DNA of 39,912 nucleotides from JAPUDQ01 sp964538665 (GTDB taxonomy: Bacteria > Patescibacteriota > Saccharimonadia > Saccharimonadales > Saccharimonadaceae): positions 1 through 39,912 of the forward strand of contig CAZIEB010000003.1 in the NCBI GenBank assembly GCA_964538665.1, written 5' to 3'. The translations under genes were made by a program, and so were the position numbers. The first letter of the stretch is position 1, and each line of letters begins with the position of its first letter. Shown here one piece after another: positions 15,543 to 23,263 of the stretch. A model generated the notes under the pieces. That model was not told the DNA's origin and did not search any database. It saw only the letters and a list, made by a program, of their open reading frames with translations.

Positions 15543-16408
15543 TGGCAAAATCAAAGACATTCGTAAATCGTCATGGCAAAAAAGTGCGCGTGCAGCAGGA
15601 TGAAGTCGTCACACCCGCAAATACTGAGCAAACGCCAGAGCAAAAGTCCGCGCCGCGTGTTCGACGTCTGCGTTTTTCACGCCCTCACTTCAGGGTACCT
15701 AAGAAACTCCTGCTCGTGCTCGCTGTGCTACTTGTGGGGGTGCTAGGAGTCGGGTTATTGACGGCTGACAGTATCAAACGAGACTATGAAAGCCAAACTG
15801 CAGCGATGCGAAGATCAGTGACTGAGCAGTCCAAACAGTCGTTTAGTGATGAAACTAGCCCCAAAGACCAGCTGCAGCAGCTCAAAAATGCGCTCAATGC
15901 ACCTTCTGACTGTCGTGTCGAGGGCATCGATGTCGTGAGCTGGTACGGGCCCGCCAAACAGGCACGAGAAGCATGCCAATCGACTGCCGAAACGTACAAG
16001 AAACTACAGACCAGCCTCGATGATATGCATCGCATCGCATCGTACTCTGAGGAGTATTCCCGAATATCGAGTCCAGCCTTGGCAGCCCCGGTCGACGGAC
16101 AGTTTGCGGTGATACCGGAGTATGTAGACAAATGGCAACAGGCATCTGATGAGCTTGCCGCCGTAGAGCCGCCACAAGCCCTCCAAAACGCCCATGACAC
16201 AATTCGTGCAAAAACGACAAAAGTTCTCGAGAGTTGGCAGCAACTACAGGCAACAAATGGTTCACAGGATGAAGAAGGATTTCGTCAAGCAGAGACGGCA
16301 CTTGCAACGTCATATGACGAATATCGGTCTGCAACCCTCGATATCCAGACTCTCGCGAGTTCGGTTCAGTCCTCTATTTTGCGATACACCGAAGAACTTA
16401 GTTTGTAG
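15542..16408 (+). CDS. membrane-anchored coiled-coil protein, unknown
   Basis: A 288-aa protein I do not recognise. Residues 1-55 are basic and polar (cytoplasmic). A membrane segment follows at about 55-76 (KLLLVLAVLLVGVLGVGLL), then an outer domain of about 210 residues that is mostly helical, with Gln-rich heptad-like stretches (SQTAAMRRSVTEQSKQ, QLQQLKNALN). Two Cys (in DCRVEGIDVV and REACQST) may form a disulfide. The ATG overlaps the stop of the metalloprotease gene (TAATG), so the two are cotranscribed and probably act together at the cell surface; this is inferred from the overlap alone. Confidence 0.7.
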   Translation: MAKSKTFVNRHGKKVRVQQDEVVTPANTEQTPEQKSAPRVRRLRFSRPHFRVPKKLLLVLAVLLVGVLGVGLLTADSIKRDYESQTAAMRRSVTEQSKQSFSDETSPKDQLQQLKNALNAPSDCRVEGIDVVSWYGPAKQAREACQSTAETYKKLQTSLDDMHRIASYSEEYSRISSPALAAPVDGQFAVIPEYVDKWQQASDELAAVEPPQALQNAHDTIRAKTTKVLESWQQLQATNGSQDEEGFRQAETALATSYDEYRSATLDIQTLASSVQSSILRYTEELSL

Positions 16409-16444
16409 ATGCGCAGTACACAAACGCCGACAGAGTAAAAACAG

Positions 16445-16474
16445 TTGACGAGCACCCGTGTTTTCTGGTACAAT
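16445..16474 (+). promoter_or_regulatory. S10-spc operon promoter
   Basis: TTGACG (16445-16450), an 18-bp spacer and TACAAT (16469-16474) preceded by TGG (extended -10). It is the only strong promoter seen before the rplC-rplO cluster. The predicted start is near 16481. Confidence 0.85.
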
Positions 16475-16502
16475 TCATCGGTAACTTTTAGTAAATATTA
16501 GT

Positions 16503-16548
16503 TTCTTGGTGAATTGATGCGTCTACGGATACGGTCAGCCACCAAGAA
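16503..16548 (+). promoter_or_regulatory. leader hairpin before rplC
   Basis: TTCTTGGTG (16503-16511) pairs perfectly with CACCAAGAA (16540-16548) around a 28-nt loop, within the leader of about 95 nt. The GGAAAGGG ribosome-binding site follows 8 bases after the stem. In many bacteria L4 represses the S10 operon through its leader; whether this hairpin does the same is not known. Confidence 0.6.
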
Positions 16549-16575
16549 TTTTAAGTGGAAAGGGACAAGAGTTCT

Positions 16576-17190
16576 ATGAAAACTCTCCTCGGTACCAAGA
16601 TTGGTATGACCCAGATCCTCGGCGAGGATGGTGTTATGATTCCCGTAACATTGATCCAAGCCGGCCCGTGCACTGTGACTCAGGTGAAGACGGCCGATTC
16701 AGACGGCTACACTGCAGTGCAATTAGGGTATGGTGAGGGTAAGAACCTGAGCAAGGCCGTAGCGGGACACGTCAAGAAGTCTGGGGTTGCTCCAAAAGTA
16801 ATCCAAGAAGTTCGCGTGTCTGAGCTTCCTGCTGAACTCAAAGTCGGTGACGCATTTGACGTGACCGTATTTGAGATTGGCGACACGGTTGATGTGACTG
16901 GCACAAGCAAAGGAAAAGGCTTCGCCGGTACGATCAAGCGACATAATTTTAACCGTCAGCGTAAAACGCATGGTGGCAAAGGAAACACACGAAAACCAGG
17001 CTCGATTGGTTCGATGTATCCCCAGAAGATCTTCAAAGGTAAGACGATGGCGGGACACATGGGTAACGAACAAGTTACTGTCAAAAACCTGGTTGTTGCG
17101 TATGTCGACAAGGAAGACAACTTGTTAGGCGTCAAAGGTGCCGTACCTGGTCCGCGCCGTGGTGTTGTCACTATCGAAGGGACTGCATAA
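16576..17190 (+). CDS. rplC: ribosomal protein uL3
   Basis: Large-subunit protein uL3 (204 aa), which reaches into the peptidyl-transferase centre. The family start MKTLLGTKIGMTQ fixes the ATG at 16576; an in-frame GTG 21 bases upstream falls on the ribosome-binding site and is rejected. Other family segments are TGTSKGKGFAGTIKRHNF, KTHGGKGNTRKPGSIGSMYPQK and TMAGHMGNEQVTVKNL. It is the first gene of this cluster because rpsJ lies elsewhere. Its stop overlaps the rplD start (TAATG). Confidence 0.96.
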   Translation: MKTLLGTKIGMTQILGEDGVMIPVTLIQAGPCTVTQVKTADSDGYTAVQLGYGEGKNLSKAVAGHVKKSGVAPKVIQEVRVSELPAELKVGDAFDVTVFEIGDTVDVTGTSKGKGFAGTIKRHNFNRQRKTHGGKGNTRKPGSIGSMYPQKIFKGKTMAGHMGNEQVTVKNLVVAYVDKEDNLLGVKGAVPGPRRGVVTIEGTA

Positions 17191-17861
17191 TGGCAACAAC
17201 GACGACAAAACAGACTCAGTCAACTCCAAAATTCTCAAAAGAGGTGTTTGGGGTGACCGTCGAAAACCACCAATTACTAAAACTCGCCTATGATAGCTAT
17301 CTCGCGGCTCGCCGCAACGCCCACGCCAACACCAAAGAGCGTGGAGATGTACGAGGTGGCGGTAAAAAGCCATGGAAGCAAAAAGGTACTGGCCGAGCAC
17401 GTTTCGGAAGCAGCCGTAACCCAATATGGCGCGGTGGAGGTGTAGTATTTGGTCCTACAGGTACCGAAAACTATACGAAGAAGATTTCTACCGCAAGCAA
17501 ACGCGTCGCATTGCGACAAGCACTTAGTCTTGCGCATGCTGCCCAAAAAATAAGCATTGCAGAGATTAAAACTACTGGAAAAACACGTGAAATCGCTGAT
17601 TTCTTGCACAAACAAAAGCTTGATTCAGCTCGTCGTGTCCTCGTCGTAGTAGATGAAAAAACTCCAGAGCTGCTCCGCGCGACCAAGAACGTCCAAAGCG
17701 TAATGGTTGTTCGTGCGACATATCTGAGTGTATTCCACATCCTCAACGCTGATGCAATTGTCATGAGTGCCGCGGCCGTCAAAGCCGTCGAATCGTGGCT
17801 ATCTCCAGATGCGACTGTCAAAGATCGCACAACGAAATCGACTGAAAGGAGTGTCTCATGA
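17190..17861 (+). CDS. rplD: ribosomal protein uL4
   Basis: Large-subunit protein uL4 (223 aa), which lines the exit tunnel and in E. coli represses the S10 operon. The conserved tunnel loop is visible: RGGGKKPWKQKGTGRARFGSS, then PIWRGGGVVFGP. The C-terminal globular domain contains VLVVVDEKTPELLRATKNV and ADAIVMSAAAVKAVESWL. Its first base is the last base of rplC, and the last four bases overlap rplW (ATGA). The first 20 residues are low-complexity (Thr, Gln, Lys). No cysteine is present. Confidence 0.96.
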   Translation: MATTTTKQTQSTPKFSKEVFGVTVENHQLLKLAYDSYLAARRNAHANTKERGDVRGGGKKPWKQKGTGRARFGSSRNPIWRGGGVVFGPTGTENYTKKISTASKRVALRQALSLAHAAQKISIAEIKTTGKTREIADFLHKQKLDSARRVLVVVDEKTPELLRATKNVQSVMVVRATYLSVFHILNADAIVMSAAAVKAVESWLSPDATVKDRTTKSTERSVS

Positions 17862-18157
17862 TTACTCTCATTCCACGCATGACCGAAAAAGCCTATGTCG
17901 CCAGCCAAAATGGTACCTACGTGTTCAGTGTTCCGCTCACTGCCAATAAAGCAGAGATTATCCGTGCAGTCGAAGCCGAATACGATGGCGTCAAAGTCAA
18001 AGATGTGCGGACTGTTGTCCAAAACGGCAAAGCTGTTCGAGCATATCGAGGCAAGCGACAAAATCCAGGCAGGGCTCATCGTGCCGACAGCAAAAAAGCG
18101 TACGTCACATTGCGCGAAGGCTCGATCACACTCTTTAAAGAAGAGGAGACAAAGTAA
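17858..18157 (+). CDS. rplW: ribosomal protein uL23
   Basis: Large-subunit protein uL23 (99 aa), located at the tunnel exit, where trigger factor and SRP dock. The family segments are IPRMTEKAYVAS, YVFSVPLTANKAEIIRAVE and VKVKDVRTVVQNGKAVRAYRG. The length is normal. The start overlaps rplD by four bases, and an AAGGAG site lies within the rplD end. The stop shares one base with the rplB start. Confidence 0.95.
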   Translation: MITLIPRMTEKAYVASQNGTYVFSVPLTANKAEIIRAVEAEYDGVKVKDVRTVVQNGKAVRAYRGKRQNPGRAHRADSKKAYVTLREGSITLFKEEETK

Positions 18158-18996
18158 TGGCGATAAAAGCATACAACCCAACTACTAATGGCCGTCGAGG
18201 GATGACCAGCCAAGACTTTTCTGATATCACAACCCGAAAACCTCTCAAAAGCCTAACCAAGATCAAGAAATCAACCGCTGGACGAAACAACCAAGGTCGG
18301 ATTACGACACGCCATCGAGGTGGCGGCGTCAAACGCATGTATCGACTCATGAATCATCAGCTTCCAGCTGGTACAAAAGCCGTAGTTGAACACATAGAAT
18401 ACGATCCAAACCGAAGCGCCCGAATCGCCCGTATCAAAGACCAGCACGGTCTATATCACTACATCGTTGCTGCCCGAGACATGAAGATTGGTGCAAAACT
18501 CGAAAGTGGTGCAGCTGCACCGATTGAGGCTGGCAACCGATTGCCTCTCTCGGCGATTCCAGTTGGGTCACAGATTTACGCAATCGAGATTCAGGCTGGC
18601 AAAGGCGGCCAAATGGTTCGCGCTGCCGGCACCAAAGCACAGCTGATGGCAAAAGAGGGCAGCTACGCACAGGTGCGCATGCCTTCTGGTGAAGTTCGCA
18701 AATTCCGTCTTGAGTGTATGGCAAGTCTTGGTGTCGTCGGCAACGAACAGCACCAAAACGTCAAAATCGGTTCTGCAGGACGCAAACGTCGCATGGGCAT
18801 CCGTCCATCTGTACGTGGTGTCGTAATGAACGCCGTAGATCACCCACATGGTGGTGGTGATGGTGGACGTCACGGTACCGGCAAAGCGCCACGCACTCCT
18901 TGGGGTCAACTGACGCTCGGCTATCGAACCCGACGCCGTAAGTACACCAATAAAGATATTGTAAAGACTCGCCACGAAGCGAAGAGGAAGAGGTAA
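18157..18996 (+). CDS. rplB: ribosomal protein uL2
   Basis: Large-subunit protein uL2 (279 aa), needed for subunit joining and peptidyl-transferase activity. The family segments are GRNNQGRITTRHRGGGVKR, IEYDPNRSARIA, GAAAPIEAGNRLPLSAIPVG and the near-universal HPHGGGDGGRHG loop with the functionally important His, followed by PRTPWGQ. The length matches the bacterial norm of about 275. It overlaps rplW by one base and ends three bases before rpsS. Confidence 0.97.
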   Translation: MAIKAYNPTTNGRRGMTSQDFSDITTRKPLKSLTKIKKSTAGRNNQGRITTRHRGGGVKRMYRLMNHQLPAGTKAVVEHIEYDPNRSARIARIKDQHGLYHYIVAARDMKIGAKLESGAAAPIEAGNRLPLSAIPVGSQIYAIEIQAGKGGQMVRAAGTKAQLMAKEGSYAQVRMPSGEVRKFRLECMASLGVVGNEQHQNVKIGSAGRKRRMGIRPSVRGVVMNAVDHPHGGGDGGRHGTGKAPRTPWGQLTLGYRTRRRKYTNKDIVKTRHEAKRKR

Positions 18997-18999
18997 TAT

Positions 19000-19266
19000 A
19001 TGAGTCGATCACTCAAAAAAGGACCATACGTCGACTTCAAGCTCGCTAAGAAAGTGGCGGCTCTTGGAGCAGACGATCGTACCGTTATCAAGACATGGGC
19101 TCGCGCAAGTGCTATCTCACCAGACATGGTTGGACGAACTATCGCGGTGCACAATGGCCGTATCCACGTACCAGTGTATATTTCCGAAAACATGGTTGGT
19201 CACAAACTCGGTGAGTTTGCGCCAACTCGCAAGTTCCGTCGTCACGGTGGAAAGGATAAGAAGTAA
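19000..19266 (+). CDS. rpsS: ribosomal protein uS19
   Basis: Small-subunit head protein uS19 (88 aa). The family signature starts at once with MSRSLKKGPYVDFKL and continues with IKTWARASAISPDMVGRTIAVHNGR, VPVYISENMVGHKLGEFAPTRKFRRHG. The ribosome-binding site GAGGAAGAGG lies in the rplB end. Its last base is the first base of rplV (TAATG). Confidence 0.97.
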   Translation: MSRSLKKGPYVDFKLAKKVAALGADDRTVIKTWARASAISPDMVGRTIAVHNGRIHVPVYISENMVGHKLGEFAPTRKFRRHGGKDKK

Positions 19267-19667
19267 TGGCCGATATCCTCAAAACCAAAGCTGTCGCTCG
19301 CGGCGTTGATATGACACCACGCAAACTTGGCGAAGTCGTCAGTCTTGTCCGTGGCCGCACGCTCTCAGATGCGCTAGTCATTTTGGACCACACACCACGC
19401 CGAGCTGCAAAGCCTGTCAGCAAGATTATCAATAGCGCCAAAGCAAACGCGCTCAACAACGATGGCTTCGACGAGAAAACTCTCGTACTCGAAACAATCA
19501 CAGTGACTGCCGGTCCTCGCCTCAAGCGATACCGAGCGGGAGCGATGGGTCGCGCAAAGCCATATCAGAAGAAGACTAGCCACATCACAGTAATCGTGAG
19601 TGGTCAGAAGAAAATTGTAAAAACCCCAGCGAAAGCTGCGAAGTCAGAAGCAAAGGAGACAAAATAA
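19266..19667 (+). CDS. rplV: ribosomal protein uL22
   Basis: Large-subunit protein uL22 (133 aa); its beta-hairpin lines the exit tunnel. The family segments are MTPRKLGEVVSLVRGRTLSDAL, VSKIINSAKANALNN and the hairpin region GPRLKRYRAGAMGRAKPYQKKTSHITVIV. A Lys/Ala-rich tail of about 20 residues follows the core (TPAKAAKSEAKETK). The ends overlap rpsS and rpsC by one base each. Confidence 0.96.
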   Translation: MADILKTKAVARGVDMTPRKLGEVVSLVRGRTLSDALVILDHTPRRAAKPVSKIINSAKANALNNDGFDEKTLVLETITVTAGPRLKRYRAGAMGRAKPYQKKTSHITVIVSGQKKIVKTPAKAAKSEAKETK

Positions 19668-20299
19668 TGGGTCAAAAAGTAAACCCCATCAGTATGCGCC
19701 TCCAGGTCAACAAAAACTGGCGAAGCAAATGGTTTGCCGGTAAGCGTGATTTCGCAGGTTGGCTTGGGCAGGACATCAAAGTCCGCAAGATGATTGAAGC
19801 AAAGTTTGCGACTCGTGCTGTCATCAATCAGATAGACATCGAGCGATCACCAAATATGACAACTGTCACAATCCACACCGCCAAGGCTGGTGTAGTCATC
19901 GGTCGCGGTGGCTCTGGAGTCTCTGAGATCAAATCAGAGATTGAAAAAATCATGAATACTCCAGTACGCGTCAATATCGAAGAGGTCAAGCGACCAGAAC
20001 TAGCTGCAAAGATAGTAGCCGAAAACATTGCTCGTCAACTCGAACGTCGTATCAATTTCCGCCGTGCAACCAAAATGGCAGCCCAAAACACCATGAATGC
20101 AGGTGCCAAAGGTGTCCGTATCGAAGTTGCAGGACGTCTCAACGGAGCAGAAATGAGCCGTCGCGAAAAGATTATCAACGGTTCAGTGCCACTACACACC
20201 CTCCGAGCCGATGTCGATTATCACTGTGCACGTGCGATGCAGCCTGGCGCAGGTATTATCGGCGTCAAAGTCTGGATTTACAAGGGAGAAAGGAACTAG
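19667..20299 (+). CDS. rpsC: ribosomal protein uS3
   Basis: Small-subunit protein uS3 (210 aa), at the mRNA entry site. The start MGQKVNPISMRL is the family hallmark. A KH domain with the GVVIGRGGSGVSEIKSEIE loop follows, and the C-terminal domain has RRINFRRATKMAAQNTMNAGAKGVRIEVAGRLNGAEMSR. The usual tail after the final KVWIYKGE is nearly absent, so it is a short form. Overlaps rplV by one base and is followed by rplP after three bases. Confidence 0.96.
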   Translation: MGQKVNPISMRLQVNKNWRSKWFAGKRDFAGWLGQDIKVRKMIEAKFATRAVINQIDIERSPNMTTVTIHTAKAGVVIGRGGSGVSEIKSEIEKIMNTPVRVNIEEVKRPELAAKIVAENIARQLERRINFRRATKMAAQNTMNAGAKGVRIEVAGRLNGAEMSRREKIINGSVPLHTLRADVDYHCARAMQPGAGIIGVKVWIYKGERN

Positions 20300-20302
20300 G
20301 GT

Positions 20303-20716
20303 ATGTTGTTACCACGAAAAACCAAGTACCGCAAAGTCCGCAAAGGCAAAAACGATGGCGTTGCAACAGCCGGTCACTACATTGCATTTGGCGACTACGG
20401 TCTCCAAAGTCTCACCAACGAACGCATCACGAGCCGACAGATAGAATCAGCCCGTCAAGCGATGACCCGCTATATCAAGCGTGGTGGTAAAATCTGGATT
20501 CGGATCTTTCCTCACACGCCTGTCACTCGTAAGCCGCAAGACGTCAAGATGGGATCAGGCAAAGGCAACCCAGAATTCTTCGTTGCCAAGGTTAAAACCG
20601 GGACAGTTCTTTTTGAAATGAAGGGCGTGAGTGAAGAGGTCGCACGCGAGGCTATGCGTCTTGCGAGCCACAAACTCCCGGTCAAGACACGATTTGTAAA
20701 GCGAGAGGAGTTCTAA
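20303..20716 (+). CDS. rplP: ribosomal protein uL16
   Basis: Large-subunit protein uL16 (137 aa), near the A-site tRNA elbow. The family segments are MLLPRKTKYRKVRKGK, GDYGLQSL, SRQIESARQAMTRYIKRGGKIWIRIFPHTPVTRKP and MGSGKGNPEFFVAKVKTG. The length is typical. It starts three bases after rpsC and ends one base before rpmC. Confidence 0.96.
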   Translation: MLLPRKTKYRKVRKGKNDGVATAGHYIAFGDYGLQSLTNERITSRQIESARQAMTRYIKRGGKIWIRIFPHTPVTRKPQDVKMGSGKGNPEFFVAKVKTGTVLFEMKGVSEEVAREAMRLASHKLPVKTRFVKREEF

Positions 20717-20717
20717 T

Positions 20718-20924
20718 ATGGCCAAGAAAACACCAGCGCCAGCTGTCCCCAAAGATTTGCACGCCAAACTAGCTGAGCTCCGCAAAGAGCTTGCTGATGC
20801 AAAGCGTTCTCAGGCCGCCAACGAGTTGCCAAATCCACGTGTCATCACTAAGACGCGAAAAGAAATTGCGCGAACTCTCACGGCACTAAACGCGAGTAAG
20901 AAAGAGGAGGCCACACATGCCTAA
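20718..20924 (+). CDS. rpmC: ribosomal protein uL29
   Basis: Large-subunit protein uL29 (68 aa), at the tunnel exit beside uL23. Two antiparallel helices are visible: LHAKLAELRKELADAKRSQAANEL and VITKTRKEIARTLTALNASK. The N-terminal Lys/Ala/Pro stretch and the PNPRVI turn fit the family. Its final 8 bases overlap the rpsQ start, and the rpsQ ribosome-binding site GAGGAGG lies inside it. Confidence 0.93.
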   Translation: MAKKTPAPAVPKDLHAKLAELRKELADAKRSQAANELPNPRVITKTRKEIARTLTALNASKKEEATHA

Positions 20925-21258
20925 GAAACTAATTGGAACCGTCACATCAGACGTGCAGGACAAAACTATTGTCATCACTGTCACATCTCGCCACACACAT
21001 CCGTTGTATGGCAAGCAGTACACAGTGTCACGTAAATACACTGCACACGATGAGTCAAATACCGCCAACAAGGGCGACCTCGTCGAAATTTCCGAATGCC
21101 GTCCATTCAGCAAACGCAAGACATGGGTACTCGATCGAGTGATCGAAACCGGTCATGCAGAAGTTGAGGTCGTCGAGGAAGCAGACGTCGCTGAAGTCAC
21201 TGGCGAAGCTGAACGCGAGACCAAAAAAGCTGCTGCGAAAGCTGAGGAGGAATCATGA
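20917..21258 (+). CDS. rpsQ: ribosomal protein uS17 with acidic C-terminal tail
   Basis: Small-subunit protein uS17 (113 aa). The core is typical: LIGTVTSDVQDKTIVITV, HPLYGKQYTVSRKYTAHDE, GDLVEISECRPFSKRKTWVLDRVIE. After the core there is a tail of about 35 residues rich in Glu, Ala and Val that ends in AAAKAEEES, beyond the usual length of about 85. The start overlaps rpmC by 8 bases, and the end overlaps rplN by four (ATGA). Confidence 0.95.
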   Translation: MPKKLIGTVTSDVQDKTIVITVTSRHTHPLYGKQYTVSRKYTAHDESNTANKGDLVEISECRPFSKRKTWVLDRVIETGHAEVEVVEEADVAEVTGEAERETKKAAAKAEEES

Positions 21259-21623
21259 TTCAACAAGAGTCACGCCTAAAGGTAGCTGACAACAGTGGTG
21301 CAAAGTCACTACTGTGTATCCGCGTGCTTGGTGGTACTCGACGTCGTTATGCGCATGTTGGCGATATAATCGTCGCGAGCGTCAAGGAAGCAAGCCCGAC
21401 AGGAAATGTCAAAAAGAAGAGTATTGTCAAAGCAGTTGTCGTACGAACTACCAACAAGATTACACGCAAAGACGGCAGCACAATTTGTTTTGACGAAAAT
21501 GCGGCTGTAATCATCAACGACGACAAGCAGCCACGAGCTACTCGTGTGTTTGGTCCAATTCCGCGTGAATTGCGCGAAATGGGATATGCAAAAATTATTA
21601 GCCTTGCGCCGGAGGTGCTCTAG
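21255..21623 (+). CDS. rplN: ribosomal protein uL14
   Basis: Large-subunit protein uL14 (122 aa), at the subunit interface. Family features: MIQQESRLKVADNSGAK at the start, CIRVLGG, VGDIIVASVKEA, VKAVVVRTTNKITRKDGSTICFDENAAVIIN and a C-terminus FGPIPRELREMGYAKIISLAPEVL. The length is exactly that of the family. It overlaps rpsQ by four bases and ends one base before the rplX start. Confidence 0.97.
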   Translation: MIQQESRLKVADNSGAKSLLCIRVLGGTRRRYAHVGDIIVASVKEASPTGNVKKKSIVKAVVVRTTNKITRKDGSTICFDENAAVIINDDKQPRATRVFGPIPRELREMGYAKIISLAPEVL

Positions 21624-21624
21624 T

Positions 21625-21942
21625 ATGAAACTACGTATCAAAAAAGGTGATCTCGTCAAAGTGATTGCCGGTTCATACAAAGGCAAGACGGGCAAAGTTG
21701 TACGAACAAGCGTCAAAGACCAAAAAGTCTATGTCGACGGTATCGGTGTCGTCAAGCGCAAAGTCAAACCATCGCAGCTACAGCCGCGAGGTGGTACCAA
21801 AGAAGTTCATGTTGGACTTGCAGCCGGTAAAGTCGCGCTCGTGACAGATGAGAAAAAGCTCACCACTTCACGCGCAACCTATAAGACCGACAAGTCAGGC
21901 AAAAAAGTCCGAATCGCTAAGAAGACTGGAAAGGAGATCTGA
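21625..21942 (+). CDS. rplX: ribosomal protein uL24
   Basis: Large-subunit protein uL24 (105 aa), an assembly-initiator protein. The KOW motif is clear (KGDLVKVIAGSYKGKTGKVVRT), followed by VDGIGVVKRKVKPSQLQPRGGTKEV. I set the start at the ATG at 21625, which gives the family N-terminus MKLRIKKGD and follows a GGAGGTG site; a longer open frame reaches back into rplN. It ends with a TGA stop, showing that UGA is not recoded. Confidence 0.95.
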   Translation: MKLRIKKGDLVKVIAGSYKGKTGKVVRTSVKDQKVYVDGIGVVKRKVKPSQLQPRGGTKEVHVGLAAGKVALVTDEKKLTTSRATYKTDKSGKKVRIAKKTGKEI

Positions 21943-21944
21943 GT

Positions 21945-22535
21945 ATGGCGACGAAAACAACCAAAGCAGTAGCGCCTCAGGCTCCACGCCTCAAGCAGCT
22001 TTATAAGGACACAGTCCGAGCTGAGCTACAAAAAGAACTCGAGCTCGCAAATGTGCATCAAGTTCCTGAGCTCAAGAAAATTGTGCTCAGTAGCGGTATC
22101 GGTAAGCACAAAGACGACAAGCGATATCATGAGATTGTTAGTACAACTCTCCGCAAAATCACTGGACAGCAGCCAGTTGACCGTATGGCAAAGAAATCCA
22201 TCGCAGGATTCAAAATCCGCGCCGGTATGAACAGAGTTGGCATCAGTGTCACACTTCGTGGCGCACGAATGTACGAATTTCTAGACCGATTTGTCAACGT
22301 AGCGATGCCTCGTATCCGTGACTTTCACGGTGTTGGGGCCAAAGGATTTGACCGCCGCGGCAACTACAACCTCGGTATCAATGACCAATCTATTTTTCCA
22401 GAACTCGGCTATGAAGATACACAGGTGCTTCACGGCCTACAGGTTACATTTGTAATTGAGCCAGGTTCTGCAGCTAACAGTCGTGCACTACTCGAAAAAT
22501 TCGGTGTGCCATTTGAGAAAGGAGATCGACGCTAA
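21945..22535 (+). CDS. rplE: ribosomal protein uL5
   Basis: Large-subunit protein uL5 (196 aa), which binds 5S rRNA and contacts the P-site tRNA. Family segments: VHQVPELKKIVLSSGIG, TGQQPVDRMAKKSIAGFKIRAGM, GVSVTLRG-like ISVTLRGARMYEFLDRF, PRIRDFHGV, GNYNLGINDQSIFPEL. An N-terminal extension of about 15 residues (TKTTKAVAPQAPRLK) precedes the core. It overlaps rpsN by one base. Confidence 0.96.
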   Translation: MATKTTKAVAPQAPRLKQLYKDTVRAELQKELELANVHQVPELKKIVLSSGIGKHKDDKRYHEIVSTTLRKITGQQPVDRMAKKSIAGFKIRAGMNRVGISVTLRGARMYEFLDRFVNVAMPRIRDFHGVGAKGFDRRGNYNLGINDQSIFPELGYEDTQVLHGLQVTFVIEPGSAANSRALLEKFGVPFEKGDRR

Positions 22536-22804
22536 TGGCTAAAAAATCAATGGTCGCTCGTGATAAAAAGCGACAAAAAATGATCACAAAATATGCCGCC
22601 AAGCGCGCCGAGCTAAAAGCTGCAGGCGACACTGAAGGTTTGGCAAAACTGCCACGTAACGCAAGTCCCGCAAGATGGAAAAACCGCTGCCAGGTAACTG
22701 GTCGGCCTCATGCATACATGCGACGATTCGGTCTTAGCCGTATTGAGTTTCGTGAGCGAGCAAGCAAGGGTGAAATCCCTGGTGTAACGAAAGCGAGTTG
22801 GTAA
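22535..22804 (+). CDS. rpsN: ribosomal protein uS14, cysteine-motif-free form
   Basis: Small-subunit protein uS14 (89 aa). The start MAKKSMVARDKKRQKM and the C-terminus with RCQVTGRPHAYMRRFGLSRIEFRERASKGEIPGVTKASW are those of the long, zinc-free form; the CxxC pairs of the short zinc form are absent and a single Cys remains. It sits at the normal place between rplE and rpsH and shares a base with the rplE stop. Confidence 0.96.
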   Translation: MAKKSMVARDKKRQKMITKYAAKRAELKAAGDTEGLAKLPRNASPARWKNRCQVTGRPHAYMRRFGLSRIEFRERASKGEIPGVTKASW

Positions 22805-22805
22805 T

Positions 22806-23204
22806 ATGTTACAATCTACCGATCCAATAGCAGATATGCTGACACGTATCCGCAATGCAATTGCAGCAGGCAAGCACCAAGTACGCATGCCGAGCAGCAA
22901 GACCAAGGTCGCTGTTGCGAAGCAGTTGCAGAGTGCAGGATATCTATCCGAAGTAGCCATCGAAAAAGGCACGCCACGTGACACTCTTGTCATCACGATT
23001 TGTGAAGACGGCACCAACCCAGCAATTAGCGAGATTACACGAGTCAGTACTCCTGGACGCCGCGTTTACAGTAGCGCCAAAGAGATTCCATTTGTCAAAA
23101 GTGGCCGTGGTATCATGCTTGTGAGCACCTCAAAAGGCATCATGACTGATGTCGAGGCACGCCGCAACCGTCTCGGTGGTGAGTTAATTTGTAAGGTTTA
23201 CTAA
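22806..23204 (+). CDS. rpsH: ribosomal protein uS8
   Basis: Small-subunit protein uS8 (132 aa), a central-domain assembly protein that represses the spc operon in E. coli. Family segments: DPIADMLTRIRNAIAAGKHQVRMPSSK, ISEITRVSTPGRRVYSS and a C-terminus GIMTDVEARRNRLGGELICKVY. A 59-base gap follows, the longest within the S10-spc run. That gap holds the AAGAAAGG ribosome-binding site of rplF and no convincing promoter or terminator. Confidence 0.96.
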   Translation: MLQSTDPIADMLTRIRNAIAAGKHQVRMPSSKTKVAVAKQLQSAGYLSEVAIEKGTPRDTLVITICEDGTNPAISEITRVSTPGRRVYSSAKEIPFVKSGRGIMLVSTSKGIMTDVEARRNRLGGELICKVY

Positions 23205-23263
23205 TCGATTTTCGAACCTAGAATTTGGAATTTCGAGAAATAATAATGTAAGAAAGGTTAATT

